This document shows, in pieces, positions 51,169 through 59,889 of a stretch of 64,000 nt of DNA. Within the stretch, counting starts at the first letter, position 1. Each line of letters begins with the position of its first letter. The stretch is from Salarchaeum japonicum (lineage in GTDB: Archaea > Halobacteriota > Halobacteria > Halobacteriales > Halobacteriaceae). The stretch spans positions 1,617,564-1,681,563 of the forward strand of contig NZ_CP085324.1 of assembly GCF_020614395.1 (NCBI RefSeq), written 5' to 3'. Under the pieces are notes generated by a model. That model searched no databases. It was not told the DNA's origin and worked only from the letters and a program-made list of their open reading frames with translations. Position numbers and translations under genes: made by a program.

Positions 51169-51561
51169 TTACTGTTCCGCGCCGCAGACGAGCACGGGGC
51201 GGTCGGATCCGAGGATGACGGCCTGCGTCACGCTCCCGAAGAGGGCTTTGCCGGTGGGGGTGCGTTTGCGGGACGCGACGCAGATGGCGTCGACGTCGAG
51301 GTCGCGGGCCGTGTCGAGGATGGCCTCCGAGGGGTCGCCGCTCGTCTCGTGGAGCGTCACCTCGATACCGGCGGCCTCCAGGGTGTCCTTCGCGTGTCGC
51401 GCGGACGCGAGCTGGCCGATGGACGCCCCCGTGGGGTTGTCCTGGAAGTCGTGGAAGACGTGCGCGTGAATCTCGTCCTTGCCGGGGAGGTCTACCACCG
51501 CGTCGACCTGCGCCTCGGCGTGCTCGTCCTCCTCGTCCACCGCGAGTAGTATCTCGTACAT
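51169..51561 (-). CDS. universal stress protein (UspA family)
   Basis: A 130-residue single Usp domain. ILLAVDEEDEHAEAQ at the N-terminus and AILDTARDLDVDAICVASRKRTPTGKALFGSVTQAVI at the C-terminus carry the ATP-binding pattern (GxxxxGKxxxGS-like, here RTPTGKALFGSV). Probably a dimer. Not obviously linked to its neighbours. Confidence 0.9.
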   Translation of the reverse strand: MYEILLAVDEEDEHAEAQVDAVVDLPGKDEIHAHVFHDFQDNPTGASIGQLASARHAKDTLEAAGIEVTLHETSGDPSEAILDTARDLDVDAICVASRKRTPTGKALFGSVTQAVILGSDRPVLVCGAEQ

Positions 51562-51663
51562 CGTCCCGGTGTGCGTCCCCGAGGGTCATACCGCTTTGGG
51601 TGAGTGTCACTCGCGCGGCGGGTCGAGCGCACCGCTTACGGCGCTCGCGGGAGAACGCCCGGT

Positions 51664-52203
51664 ATGGCCGAACCCGACCTCGACCTCGACGCGTGGCGCG
51701 AGCGCGTCCGCGAGCACCGCGCGGAGAAACGCCGGTTCGTCCGGGAGAACATGGAACTCCCCGAGACCGGCGACGACCTCGTACTCTACGACCTCGACCC
51801 CGACTTCCGGGTGGTCGCGCGCCTCCAGCGCGCCCAGAACCCCGAAGTCGTGCGGATGGAACTCACGCGCGGCCCCGACGCGGAGTACGAGCGCGCCGCC
51901 ACGCTCGGGTTCACGCTCGACGGCGACCACCACGTCCTCGCGGGCTACCACGCCCCGAACCAGGACGGCCTGTTCGTCCCGTTCACCGACGACACGTCGG
52001 GCGGCGAGACGCCGAAAATCGGCCGGTACGTCGAACTCGACGTGGAGGGCGTGGAGTCCGGGAGTCAGGTCGCGCTGGACTTCAACCTCGCCTACCTGCC
52101 CTTCTGCGTGCTGGACGAGAGCTACGCGAGTCCCGTGCCGCCGGCGCGAAACCACGTGCCCGCGGCTATCCGGGCCGGAGAGAAACACGTCGAAATCGAA
52201 TAA
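51664..52203 (+). CDS. DUF1684 family protein
   Basis: A 179-residue protein of the COG3358/DUF1684 family. It opens with WRERVREHRAEKRRFVREN, then beta-rich segments, with GRYVELDVEG, LDFNLAYLPFCVLDESYASPVPPARNHVP at the end, the most conserved stretch of the family. Molecular function is unknown. ATG 51664 gives the normal family start. It converges on the TFB gene with 43 bases between. Confidence 0.87.
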   Translation: MAEPDLDLDAWRERVREHRAEKRRFVRENMELPETGDDLVLYDLDPDFRVVARLQRAQNPEVVRMELTRGPDAEYERAATLGFTLDGDHHVLAGYHAPNQDGLFVPFTDDTSGGETPKIGRYVELDVEGVESGSQVALDFNLAYLPFCVLDESYASPVPPARNHVPAAIRAGEKHVEIE

Positions 52204-52246
52204 GAACCGCAACGGAGAGAGCGAGCGTCAGCGACCGCCGGCGGCG

Positions 52247-53218
52247 TTACGCGCCGACCTCGGTGGCTTCCAGGAGTTCCTGATAGCGGTTGCGGATGGT
52301 GACCTCGCTCACGTCGGTGACCTCGCTGACCTCGCTCTGCGTGACCTTCTGGTTCACGAGCAGGCTCGCGGCGTAGATTGCGGCCGCGGCGAGGCCGACC
52401 GGACTCTTACCGCTGGTGACGCCCTGCTCCTGTGCGTTCGAGAGGAGTTCGCGGGCGCGGCGTTCGACCTCGTCGCTGAGGTCGAGTTCGCTCGCGAACC
52501 GCGGGACGTAGCTCGCGGGGTCGGCGGGCGCGACTTCGAGGCTGAGTTCCCGTACGATGTAGCGGTACGTGCGCTTGAACTCCATCTCGTCGATGCGGCT
52601 GACGGTCGCGACCTCGTCGATGGAGCGCGGCGTCTGCATCTGGCGGGCCGCCGCGTAGACGGACGCGGTAGCGACGCCTTCGATGCTGCGGCCGGGCAGG
52701 AGGTCTTCGTCGAGCGCGCGGCGGTAGATGACGGACGCCGTCTCCCGTACTTCCTTGGGGAGGCCGAGCGCGCTGCTCATGCGTTCGATTTCGCCGAGCG
52801 CCTGCTTGAGGTTTCGCTCCTTGCTGTTGCGGGTGCGGAAGCGCTCGTTCCACGTGCGCAGTCGCTGCATCTTCTGGCGCTGGCGGCTGGACAGGCTGTT
52901 TCCGTAGGCGTCCTTGTCCTGCCAGCCGATGTTCGTGGAGAGGCCCTTGTCGTGCATCATGTTCGTGGTGGGCGCGCCCACGCGGGATTTCTCGTCTTTT
53001 TCGGCGGAGTCGAACGCGCGCCACTCCGGCCCGCGGTCGATGCCGTCCTCCTCGATGACGAGGCCGCACTCGGCGCAGACGGTCTCGCCGTGCTCCTCGT
53101 CGTTGACGAGTTTCCCGCCGCATTCGGGACACGTGGTGGTGTTCTCTCGCTCGTCGCTGGTCTGTTCCTCGGTGCGCTGGCGGTCGCTGGAGTACGTTCG
53201 TATCGTGGTCTCGCTCAT
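52247..53218 (-). CDS. tfb: transcription initiation factor TFB
   Basis: A 323-residue TFIIB homologue that bridges TBP-DNA and RNA polymerase. Zinc ribbon CPECG/CAECG (about 29-55), B-reader segment GPEWRAFDSAEKDEKSRVG, then two cyclin repeats: first about 120-215 (GRSIEGVATASVYAAARQMQTPRSIDE), second about 216-310 (SPVGLAAAAIYAASLLVNQKVTQSEVSEV). One of several TFBs expected in haloarchaea. ATG 53218 gives a normal length. Its mRNA should begin with a strong stem-loop (53232-53269). Confidence 0.97.
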   Translation of the reverse strand: MSETTIRTYSSDRQRTEEQTSDERENTTTCPECGGKLVNDEEHGETVCAECGLVIEEDGIDRGPEWRAFDSAEKDEKSRVGAPTTNMMHDKGLSTNIGWQDKDAYGNSLSSRQRQKMQRLRTWNERFRTRNSKERNLKQALGEIERMSSALGLPKEVRETASVIYRRALDEDLLPGRSIEGVATASVYAAARQMQTPRSIDEVATVSRIDEMEFKRTYRYIVRELSLEVAPADPASYVPRFASELDLSDEVERRARELLSNAQEQGVTSGKSPVGLAAAAIYAASLLVNQKVTQSEVSEVTDVSEVTIRNRYQELLEATEVGA

Positions 53219-53231
53219 GGTGAATCTCCGA

Positions 53232-53269
53232 AAGCGAGGGAAAGCTTCAAACGCCTTTCCCTCACGCTT
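53232..53269 (-). promoter_or_regulatory. stem-loop at the 5' end of the tfb mRNA
   Basis: GAGGGAAAG (53236-53244) pairs with CTTTCCCTC (53255-53263), extended by AAGC/GCTT across a two-base bulge: 13 pairs with a ten-base loop. The TATA box (TTTAAGT, about 53296-53303) places the transcript start near 53272, so this hairpin would sit at the very 5' end and 14 bases before the start codon. Confidence 0.55.
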
Positions 53270-53496
53270 CCTAACCATTGATAGGTGCGAAACAAACTTA
53301 AATCTTCCGCAAACCTTGTGTAACCTTACCACACAACGATTGCCGGTAGAGCGCTATCAGGCCCGATAATCCGGCCTTTTAGCCTGGCCGAAAACGCGCG
53401 CGTTCGAGCGTAAGGTTTAGAACCCGACTGGGGCACCCACTCATCACCCACCCCACCAATAATTTTATCCCCGAACGTCCAAAACATTAATCTCGT

Positions 53497-54081
53497 ATGG
53501 TGGGGCAGACACCGCGCCCGAGCGTTCTCGTCGTTGACGACCCCGACCGGCACGACCGCTACCAGACGTGGCTCCCGGCGTACGAGGTTCACACCGTCGA
53601 GAGCGAGCGAGCGGCCGCGGACGCCCTCACGGACGACGTGCACGTCGTCCTCCTCGACGACGCACGACGCCGCGACGGAACCCTCGTGGAACGAGGCCAT
53701 CGCCACGGCGCGCGCGTCGCCCTGCTCGCCGGGAACGACCGCCGCGCGGACGCCACCGTCCCCGACCCCGACGACCGCGAGACCGTCGTGAACACCGTCG
53801 AATCCCTGCTCGCGCACACCGCGTACGACGCCGACCTCGACGAGCTCTTCGTGCTCTGCAAGCGCCGCGCCGCCCTCCTCGCCGCGAACATCGACCGGTC
53901 GGAGGCGGTCGCGGCGCTCTCCCGCCGCATCGACGCCGTCACTGCCGAACTCGACACCACCGTCGCCGACTTCGCGACCGACGACTTCCAGGCCGCCTTT
54001 CGAGACGTGGACAGCCCACGGTCTGACCGCGAAACCGAGAGAGGGCGGCGACGGAAGACTTATTCACACAGAACGCAGTGA
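53497..54081 (+). CDS. degenerate receiver/HalX protein A
   Basis: A 194-residue protein with the layout of HalX response regulators. It keeps Asp14-Asp15 and Asp54 (VVLLDDARR), but has lost the MLTA-type Thr (LLAGNDRR) and the LTKP Lys, where it reads VPDPDD. The HalX part (YDADLDELFVLCKRRAAL, FATDDFQAAFRDVD) is intact, and a basic tail follows. Phosphorylation is doubtful. TATA-like TAATTTTATC lies 30 bases upstream. The second degenerate copy follows after 19 bases. Confidence 0.82.
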   Translation: MVGQTPRPSVLVVDDPDRHDRYQTWLPAYEVHTVESERAAADALTDDVHVVLLDDARRRDGTLVERGHRHGARVALLAGNDRRADATVPDPDDRETVVNTVESLLAHTAYDADLDELFVLCKRRAALLAANIDRSEAVAALSRRIDAVTAELDTTVADFATDDFQAAFRDVDSPRSDRETERGRRRKTYSHRTQ

Positions 54082-54100
54082 CACAAACCGAGAGGCGACG

Positions 54101-54619
54101 ATGTCGGAACGTGTTGACACGGTGACGGTGCTCGTGCTGGGCGACCCACAGGACTCGGTAAGCCAGTACGCCGCCACCACCGACCACGACGTTCGCGTCG
54201 GCGACTCCCCCGCCGACATCGACGACGACACGCACGTCGTCGTGGTGGACGCCACGTCCGACATCCCGATTCGCGCCGTGCTCGACCGCGTCCGCGACCG
54301 CGGCTACACGTGCGGCCTCCTAATCTTGAACGACGGCGACCGCCTGACGCGCGGCATCGACCTCGCGCTCCCCGCGCCCGCGTCGCCCGAAGAGGTCGCG
54401 GACGGCGTCGGGCGCGTGTTCCGCCGCGTCGCGTACGAGGCCGTCGTGGACGACCTGTTCGCGCTCTGCGAGCGCCGCGCCGACCTCCTCGACGACGGCG
54501 ACGAGGACGAACTCGACGAGGTGTCCGAGCGCATCCGGGAACGCCGCGAGTGCACGGACGACATCGCGGCGACGTTCGACGACGACGACTACCGCGCGGC
54601 GTTCCGCGACCTCGACTAG
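54101..54619 (+). CDS. degenerate receiver/HalX protein B
   Basis: A 172-residue paralogue of the preceding gene. The acidic pocket is lost (LGDPQD), one Asp remains at the acceptor position (VVVVDATSD), and the Lys motif is replaced by ALPAPAS. The HalX half is conserved (AVVDDLFALCERRADLL, FDDDDYRAAFRDLD). It probably acts without phosphorylation, perhaps by pairing with true HalX regulators or with protein A. Its stop overlaps the convergent gene by four bases. Confidence 0.82.
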   Translation: MSERVDTVTVLVLGDPQDSVSQYAATTDHDVRVGDSPADIDDDTHVVVVDATSDIPIRAVLDRVRDRGYTCGLLILNDGDRLTRGIDLALPAPASPEEVADGVGRVFRRVAYEAVVDDLFALCERRADLLDDGDEDELDEVSERIRERRECTDDIAATFDDDDYRAAFRDLD

Positions 54620-55050
54620 CCGTCCAGGTCGCGCGCGATGTCCGCGAGGCTGTCGCTCGGTTTCTCCGTCGCGTCGTAGTACGCGGTCGTCCCGGGTTCC
54701 CGGAGTCCGTACGCGTACCCGGCTTCCACGATATCGACGTACACCGACCGGCCGATGTCGAGGGTCGTGCCGTCGAGCCACGAGACGAGCTGGTTCTCGC
54801 CCTCGCCGGGCGTGCGCGCGAGCCGCGGCGTCTCGTACGCGCCGCGAATCACCGGAGCGCCGCCGCGCTCCTCGATTCGCGCGCGGTACTCGGTGCCGTC
54901 GAGGACGAGGCGCACGACCTCGCCGACGGGGAAGCGGTCGGCGTCGCCGTCGGGGAGTTCTATCTGGGGACGGGTCGTCCGGCCGTACCGGCCGATGGTC
55001 GCGGTGACCGTCTCGACCGCGGGGTTGTCGGACGCGATTCTGTCGGGCAT
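54616..55050 (-). CDS. conserved haloarchaeal protein of unknown function
   Basis: A 144-residue beta-rich soluble protein. RPQIELPDGDADRFPVGEVVRLVLDGTEYRARIEE resembles an AbrB/SpoVT-like or small beta-barrel module, and the second half has WLDGTTLDIGRSVYVDIVEAGYAYGLR. I do not recognise a named function. The start is ATG 55050. Confidence 0.72.
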   Translation of the reverse strand: MPDRIASDNPAVETVTATIGRYGRTTRPQIELPDGDADRFPVGEVVRLVLDGTEYRARIEERGGAPVIRGAYETPRLARTPGEGENQLVSWLDGTTLDIGRSVYVDIVEAGYAYGLREPGTTAYYDATEKPSDSLADIARDLDG

Positions 55051-55088
55051 ACGCGAGCGATGGCGGCGCGGAGAGAAAAGCCGTGCGT

Positions 55089-55358
55089 CTACCGGTCGGA
55101 GCGCCACGCGCTGAACCGAATGTACGCGTAGAGCACGAGTCCGGTGAGGCCGAACAGGAGGCCGAACCAGATGAGCATCGCGGCGACGACCTGCGCGAGG
55201 TCGTTCCCGAAGAACTTCGCGATACCGAACCCGAGCGCGATGAGGAGCACGTCCACGAGGACGAGTTTCAGTTTGAACTGATTGAGGTACACCCACTGGA
55301 ACACCGGGTTCGGGTCGCCCGCCTCCTCCGCCGTGTTCGCGTCTGAGAGTCCAACCAT
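55089..55358 (-). CDS. small membrane protein of unknown function
   Basis: An 89-residue protein with two helices (about 30-50 and 55-78) after a polar start (MVGLSDANTAEEAGDPNP), ending in basic residues. ATG 55358 is preferred over the upstream in-frame start. It is 38 bases upstream of the previous gene on the same strand. Confidence 0.72.
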   Translation of the reverse strand: MVGLSDANTAEEAGDPNPVFQWVYLNQFKLKLVLVDVLLIALGFGIAKFFGNDLAQVVAAMLIWFGLLFGLTGLVLYAYIRFSAWRSDR

Positions 55359-55452
55359 ACCCCGGCGTACGGCCGAGCGCATCTATAAGTTCGGGGGTTC
55401 GCGGGCACGGTCGAACGCGGCGCTTTTCATACTGCACGCCCAACTCGCGGGT

Positions 55453-55662
55453 ATGGCCGCGCCAACGCCGGAGGACGACCGCGAAACCGGCTCCCGGAAG
55501 CGGGCGTTCCTCTACATCTCGCCGTTCCTCGCGCTCGGCATCGCGGACGTCGTCCTCCTCCTGATGTGGGGTCTCGACGGCCTCTGGGGATTCATGATTC
55601 TCCCGCCGATTCTCTTCATCAGCGCCATCGGCTGGATAGCGCTCCGATACGGCTTCGTCTAG
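55453..55662 (+). CDS. small two-helix membrane protein
   Basis: A 69-residue protein: a charged start (EDDRETGSRKR) then helices at about 19-38 and 44-64. Function unknown. It is divergent from the preceding membrane gene, and its stop directly abuts the stop of the next one on the other strand. Confidence 0.68.
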   Translation: MAAPTPEDDRETGSRKRAFLYISPFLALGIADVVLLLMWGLDGLWGFMILPPILFISAIGWIALRYGFV

Positions 55663-56148
55663 TCAGCTCTCTATAAGTTTCCCTCCTGCCGTCACGGAAC
55701 GCAAGAGCGCCCCCAGGCCGTAGGCGACCGTTCCGACGACGAATGCAAACGCCACGCCGAACTGAAGGGTCGTCTCCAACCCACCGAGGAGTTCGGCGCG
55801 AGCGGAGCCGTACATGTACGCCGTCCGTCGTGGCGTGGTGTACCGACCCGTTCCCGTCCACGCACCGCTCAGATAGCCGACGAGAGGCGGGAAGACGTGG
55901 AGCCACACGCGAACGAGCCATAGGGAGACCACGGCCGGGAGGAGACCCGCCCTGAGGACGCCAGCAACGAATGGAAGAAGGGGCATGAGCGAGAGCCAGA
56001 CCCAGGGAATTTCGAAGAATCCAATATTGGCCCCGAGGAGGAATGCAACCGACGCGAGACTCAGGAGGACGCCTGTTGATACCAGAAGGACACGCCGAGG
56101 ACGCCCGCCACCGAGGAGTAAACCACGACCACGAGCGAGCAGACCCAT
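55663..56148 (-). CDS. membrane protein of unknown function, atypical codons
   Basis: A 161-residue protein with four hydrophobic helices (LLVSTGVLLSLASVAFLLGANI first) and a basic start. No family recognised. Third-position GC is visibly lower than in neighbours, and the 75 bases upstream are AT-rich, so it may be foreign. Two TATA-like sequences (TATATTGG, TATAGGGG) lie before ATG 56148. Confidence 0.65.
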   Translation of the reverse strand: MGLLARGRGLLLGGGRPRRVLLVSTGVLLSLASVAFLLGANIGFFEIPWVWLSLMPLLPFVAGVLRAGLLPAVVSLWLVRVWLHVFPPLVGYLSGAWTGTGRYTTPRRTAYMYGSARAELLGGLETTLQFGVAFAFVVGTVAYGLGALLRSVTAGGKLIES

Positions 56149-56222
56149 ATAGCCCCTATACCAACCAATATAGTTAATTATTTTTCTAAAATTGGAGAAA
56201 GTTATAGTTTCGGGTCGCGCCA

Positions 56223-58799
56223 CTACGGTCGCTCGACGCTCGTGAACTCGAAGCGCGCGCCGCCGGCCTCGCTCTCCATCGCTTCGACGGTCCAGCCGTG
56301 CGCCTCGGCGATGCGTGAGACGATGCGGAGGCCGAGGCCGGTTCCGTCCTCGCTCGTCGTGTAGCCGGCTTCGAACAGTCGGTCGGTGTCCACGTCCGCG
56401 AAGCCCGGGCCGTCGTCCGCGACGGCGAACCCGCCCTCGATGTCGCGGACGGTGACCGTCACGGACGGGCCGCCGTGTTCTATCGCGTTCCGATAGAGGT
56501 TCTCGAAGAGCTGGGTGAGCCGGCTCGAATCGGCGAGCACGTCGCGGCTGGCGGTGGCGTCGAGGGTGGCGTCGGCGGTATCGACGGTCTGCCACGCGGA
56601 CTCCGCGACGCCGCCGACCTCGGCGGGCCGGAGTTCGTCCACCACGTCGCCGTCCCTGGCGAGCGTGAGGATGTCCTCGATGAGGCGCTCCATGCGCTCG
56701 TGGGCGTCCGCGACCCGTTCGAGGTGCTCGCTCTCGCGCTCCTCGCGGGCGAGGTCGAGGTGGCCGGACGCGACCGTCAGGGGGTTGCGGAGGTCGTGGC
56801 TGACGATGCTCGCGAACTCCTCCAGTTGGGTGTTCTTCTGCTCCAGGTCGGCGCGGTACTCGCGCTGTTCGAGTTCGTAGGACAGCCAGCGCGTGAGCAG
56901 TTCGACGAACGTCCGCTCCATCTCCGTGAACTCGCGGCCGCGGGCGGTGTCGGACGCGAAACACACCGTCCCGTAGAGGTCGCCGTCCACGGTGACGCGC
57001 CCGCCAATGTACGTCTCCAGGTCGAACGCGTCGTAGGCGGGGTCGTCCGCCCAGCCGTCGTCGCCCGCGTGTTCGATGGCGAGCAAGCCCTCGTCGGTCT
57101 CGACGGTCTTCCGGCAGTAGGACTCGCCGAGCGGACACGACTCGCCGGGCTGGAGGAGCGGGTGGTCGCCCGTGGACGCGGCGATGTACTGGGTCGTCTC
57201 GCTGAGTTCGGAGACGAACCCGAACGGGAGCGAGAGGTACTCCGCGCCGATGTCGAGGACGGCCTGGAGTTTCGCGTCGAACGACCGGTCGCGGTCGGAC
57301 GTGACCTCGTAGAGCCGCCGGAGCGCGTCCACGCTCTCCCGGAGCTCTGCCGCGGTGCGGCGTTCGTCGGTCACGTCCCGGAAGTAGACGGTGAGACCGG
57401 TCTCAGAGGGGAACGCCCGCACCTCGAACGTGCCGTCGAGCGGCGGGTAGTCGAGTTCGAACGACACGGACTCGTTCGACTCGACGGCGTGCACGAACTC
57501 GTCGCGGAGTATCGTCTCCTCGGCCTCCGGGAACGCCTCCCAGAGCGAGGTGCCGAGGAGGTCGGCGGCGTCCCGCTGGAGGAGGGTTTCGGCGTGGTCG
57601 TTGACGAACGTGAACGCCCAGTCGTCGTCGAGCGCGTACACGGCGTCCGTCATGCGGTCGAACGCCTCGCGCTGTGCGCGCTCGATCGCCGTGAGGTCGG
57701 TCACGTCCCGGTAGAACCAGACGAAGCCGTACCGGCCGCCGTCGTCGGTGTAGACGGGCGCGGAGTGCTGGTCGAGCACGGTTCCGTCCTGGAGTTGGAG
57801 GCGGTGGTGGTGGCTGCTGTCCGGGTGCTCGTACTGGGCTTCGACGACCGTCCGGAAGTGCGCGGGGTCGGCGGCCACGTCGAGCACGGCGTCGAACGCG
57901 TCCTCGCCGTCCACGGCGTCGAGCACCGACTCGGGAACCCCCCAGATGTCGCTGAACCGTTCGTTGTAGGCGGTTATCGCCCAGTCGTCGGTGGTGACGA
58001 GGATGCCGTCCGGGCTGGTTTCGAGGAGGGAGTCGAGGAGGGACGCCCGGTAGGGGTTCGCGCCGTCCGTCGCGGGCCGGGTCACCGCTTCCCGGAGGAC
58101 GCGAACCACGCCCTCGGTGCCGTCCCACTCGACGCCGCGAGCGGTGGCGTCCACGGGAACGGCGTGGTCGCCGACGGTGACGACGAGTCGTTCGACCGCG
58201 TCCGGGTCGCTCCGCAGGGTTGGAGGAGACCGGAACAAGTCGTCGAGAGAACGGCCGAGCACGTCGGCGTCGGGGCCGGCCGCGAGCAGGTCGATGGCGG
58301 CGGGGTTCGCGTACGTCACGCGGCCGTCCTCGGTGACGACTATCGGGTCGGGGGAGGCTTCGAGGATGGTTTCGGCGCGCTCCGTCGTGGTGTCCGACTC
58401 CTCGTCGAGGCGGTAGCGCGCGACGGCGTTCCGAATCCGCTGGGCGAGCACGCGGTACTGGTCGCTCCCGGACTCCTTCTGCATGTAGTCGGTGACGCCC
58501 GCGGTGATGGCGTCCGCGGCTATCTCCTCCGACCCCCGGCCGGTGAACAGGACGAACGGGAGGCCGGGGTGGTCGGCGCGCACCGATTCGAGGAACATCA
58601 GGCCGTCCACGTCCGGCATGTCGTAGTCGCTGACGACGCAGTCCACGTCGTCCAGGCGGTCGTAGGCCTCGCGGGCGCTCGTCGCGGTGTCCACGCTGAT
58701 GTGGTCGTCGAAGCGTTCCAGGTAGGTCGCGACGAGGTCGGCCATCCCCGGTTCGTCGTCCACGCAGAGCACGGAGATGTCAGCCGACGCGCGATTCAT
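56223..58799 (-). CDS. hybrid sensor kinase: receiver, PAS, GAF, HisKA, HATPase
   Basis: An 858-residue soluble kinase. An N-terminal receiver has acceptor Asp58 (VVSDYDMPD) and Lys of MQKES. Three PAS domains follow (about 145-250, 255-375, 380-490), then GAF (about 510-640), HisKA with IVSHDLRNPL (phospho-His near 665), and HATPase boxes LFENLYRNAIEHGG, DDGPGF and GTGLGLRI. The receiver-first order is typical of haloarchaea. ATG 58799 gives a clean receiver start. Signal unknown. Confidence 0.92.
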   Translation of the reverse strand: MNRASADISVLCVDDEPGMADLVATYLERFDDHISVDTATSAREAYDRLDDVDCVVSDYDMPDVDGLMFLESVRADHPGLPFVLFTGRGSEEIAADAITAGVTDYMQKESGSDQYRVLAQRIRNAVARYRLDEESDTTTERAETILEASPDPIVVTEDGRVTYANPAAIDLLAAGPDADVLGRSLDDLFRSPPTLRSDPDAVERLVVTVGDHAVPVDATARGVEWDGTEGVVRVLREAVTRPATDGANPYRASLLDSLLETSPDGILVTTDDWAITAYNERFSDIWGVPESVLDAVDGEDAFDAVLDVAADPAHFRTVVEAQYEHPDSSHHHRLQLQDGTVLDQHSAPVYTDDGGRYGFVWFYRDVTDLTAIERAQREAFDRMTDAVYALDDDWAFTFVNDHAETLLQRDAADLLGTSLWEAFPEAEETILRDEFVHAVESNESVSFELDYPPLDGTFEVRAFPSETGLTVYFRDVTDERRTAAELRESVDALRRLYEVTSDRDRSFDAKLQAVLDIGAEYLSLPFGFVSELSETTQYIAASTGDHPLLQPGESCPLGESYCRKTVETDEGLLAIEHAGDDGWADDPAYDAFDLETYIGGRVTVDGDLYGTVCFASDTARGREFTEMERTFVELLTRWLSYELEQREYRADLEQKNTQLEEFASIVSHDLRNPLTVASGHLDLAREERESEHLERVADAHERMERLIEDILTLARDGDVVDELRPAEVGGVAESAWQTVDTADATLDATASRDVLADSSRLTQLFENLYRNAIEHGGPSVTVTVRDIEGGFAVADDGPGFADVDTDRLFEAGYTTSEDGTGLGLRIVSRIAEAHGWTVEAMESEAGGARFEFTSVERP

Positions 58800-58958
58800 A
58801 CGTTCTCTCGTTCCGGGAGACACAACTAGGTGTCGCCCTCGTGTCCGGAATCCGGAGAGTTCTCGCGCGCCGACCCCCGAATCGGGCGTTCCGCGCGAAC
58901 CTTGCGTCGGCGGGACGGACTATAAACGCATTTCACCGCCCGGCAGGAAGACCGCTCG

Positions 58959-59807
58959 ATGGACCGAGGGTTCGACCACATCGGGAGCGCGGAGTTGGAC
59001 GAAGCGACGAAGGCAGAACTGCGGAACGTCACCGACGGGTTCTTCGAGCGCCCGCTGGAGAAGGCCGGGAACTTCGACTGGGAGGAGTTCAAGCGCAACG
59101 AGGCGTTCAAGGCCATCATGATGCCGTCGCCGCTGTTCTGGGTGCTCGCGAACTTCGAGCGGAGTTTCACGCAGAAACTCGGCCAGCAGATGTACGAGGA
59201 GTTCGGGCGCGCGGTGGCGAACACGAACGACGCGGTGGGCGCGGCGGAGACCCAGTACGCCTGCACGGGCCTCGAAATCGGCCGGGACGAGGAAGACCGC
59301 ATCGAGACCATCATCTCCGAGTTGGCGGACGGCGAGCGCGACCCGGACTGGGACGCCGAGAAGCGGGAACTCCGCGACATCGACGCCCCGCCCGAGACCC
59401 GGAAATCCATCGGGAAGGTGACGTGGGACCTCTGGGTGGAGGACTTCCGGGACGGCCGGCCGCTCGCCGCGGAGATCAAGACGCCGAAGCCGAACCGCGA
59501 CCAGACGATGGAGTCGAAGCGCCAGATGCTGAAGACGGTCGCCGCGTACAAACACCGGGACGCCCCCACCCCCATCTGTCGGTACGTCTTCCCGTTCAAT
59601 CCGTACGGGAGTCTCGACGCGTACGAGTGGTGGCCGCCGCAGGCGTTCTTCGACGTGCGCGCCGAGGACGGGATGCTCGTCGCGGACGGCTTCTGGGACG
59701 CCATCGGCGGCGATGGGACGATGGAGGGCCTGTTCAACTTCCTGCTCGACGAGTCCGAGGGGAACATCGAGAAACTGAAAGAGTTAGCCGGGGACGAGAC
59801 GCTCTAG
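58959..59807 (+). CDS. TdeIII-like type II restriction endonuclease
   Basis: A 282-residue nuclease of the TdeIII family as I recognise it. The PD-(D/E)xK core is visible: WDLWVEDFRDGRPLAAEIKTPKPNRDQ with Asp near 157 and Glu-x-Lys near 172-174. The C-terminus has a conserved aromatic patch (YEWWPPQAFFDV). TdeIII recognises GGNCC, which would be the first guess here. TATA ACTATAAAC lies 32-42 bases upstream. The methyltransferase gene follows after 82 bases on the same strand. Confidence 0.85.
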   Translation: MDRGFDHIGSAELDEATKAELRNVTDGFFERPLEKAGNFDWEEFKRNEAFKAIMMPSPLFWVLANFERSFTQKLGQQMYEEFGRAVANTNDAVGAAETQYACTGLEIGRDEEDRIETIISELADGERDPDWDAEKRELRDIDAPPETRKSIGKVTWDLWVEDFRDGRPLAAEIKTPKPNRDQTMESKRQMLKTVAAYKHRDAPTPICRYVFPFNPYGSLDAYEWWPPQAFFDVRAEDGMLVADGFWDAIGGDGTMEGLFNFLLDESEGNIEKLKELAGDETL

Positions 59808-59854
59808 TCCGCGAGCGACAGCGTGCGACGCGGGCGTCGGTCGGGTACCCGAAA

Positions 59855-59882
59855 CCTAAATACCGCCACGGCTAACGGGAGG
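59855..59882 (+). promoter_or_regulatory. separate promoter and ribosome site of the methyltransferase
   Basis: CCTAAATACC at 59855-59864 resembles a TATA box, and GGGAGG at 59877-59882 lies seven bases before ATG 59890. A methyltransferase promoter independent of the nuclease is usual in R-M systems, because methylation must come first. Confidence 0.45.
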
Positions 59883-59889
59883 ATAACTG

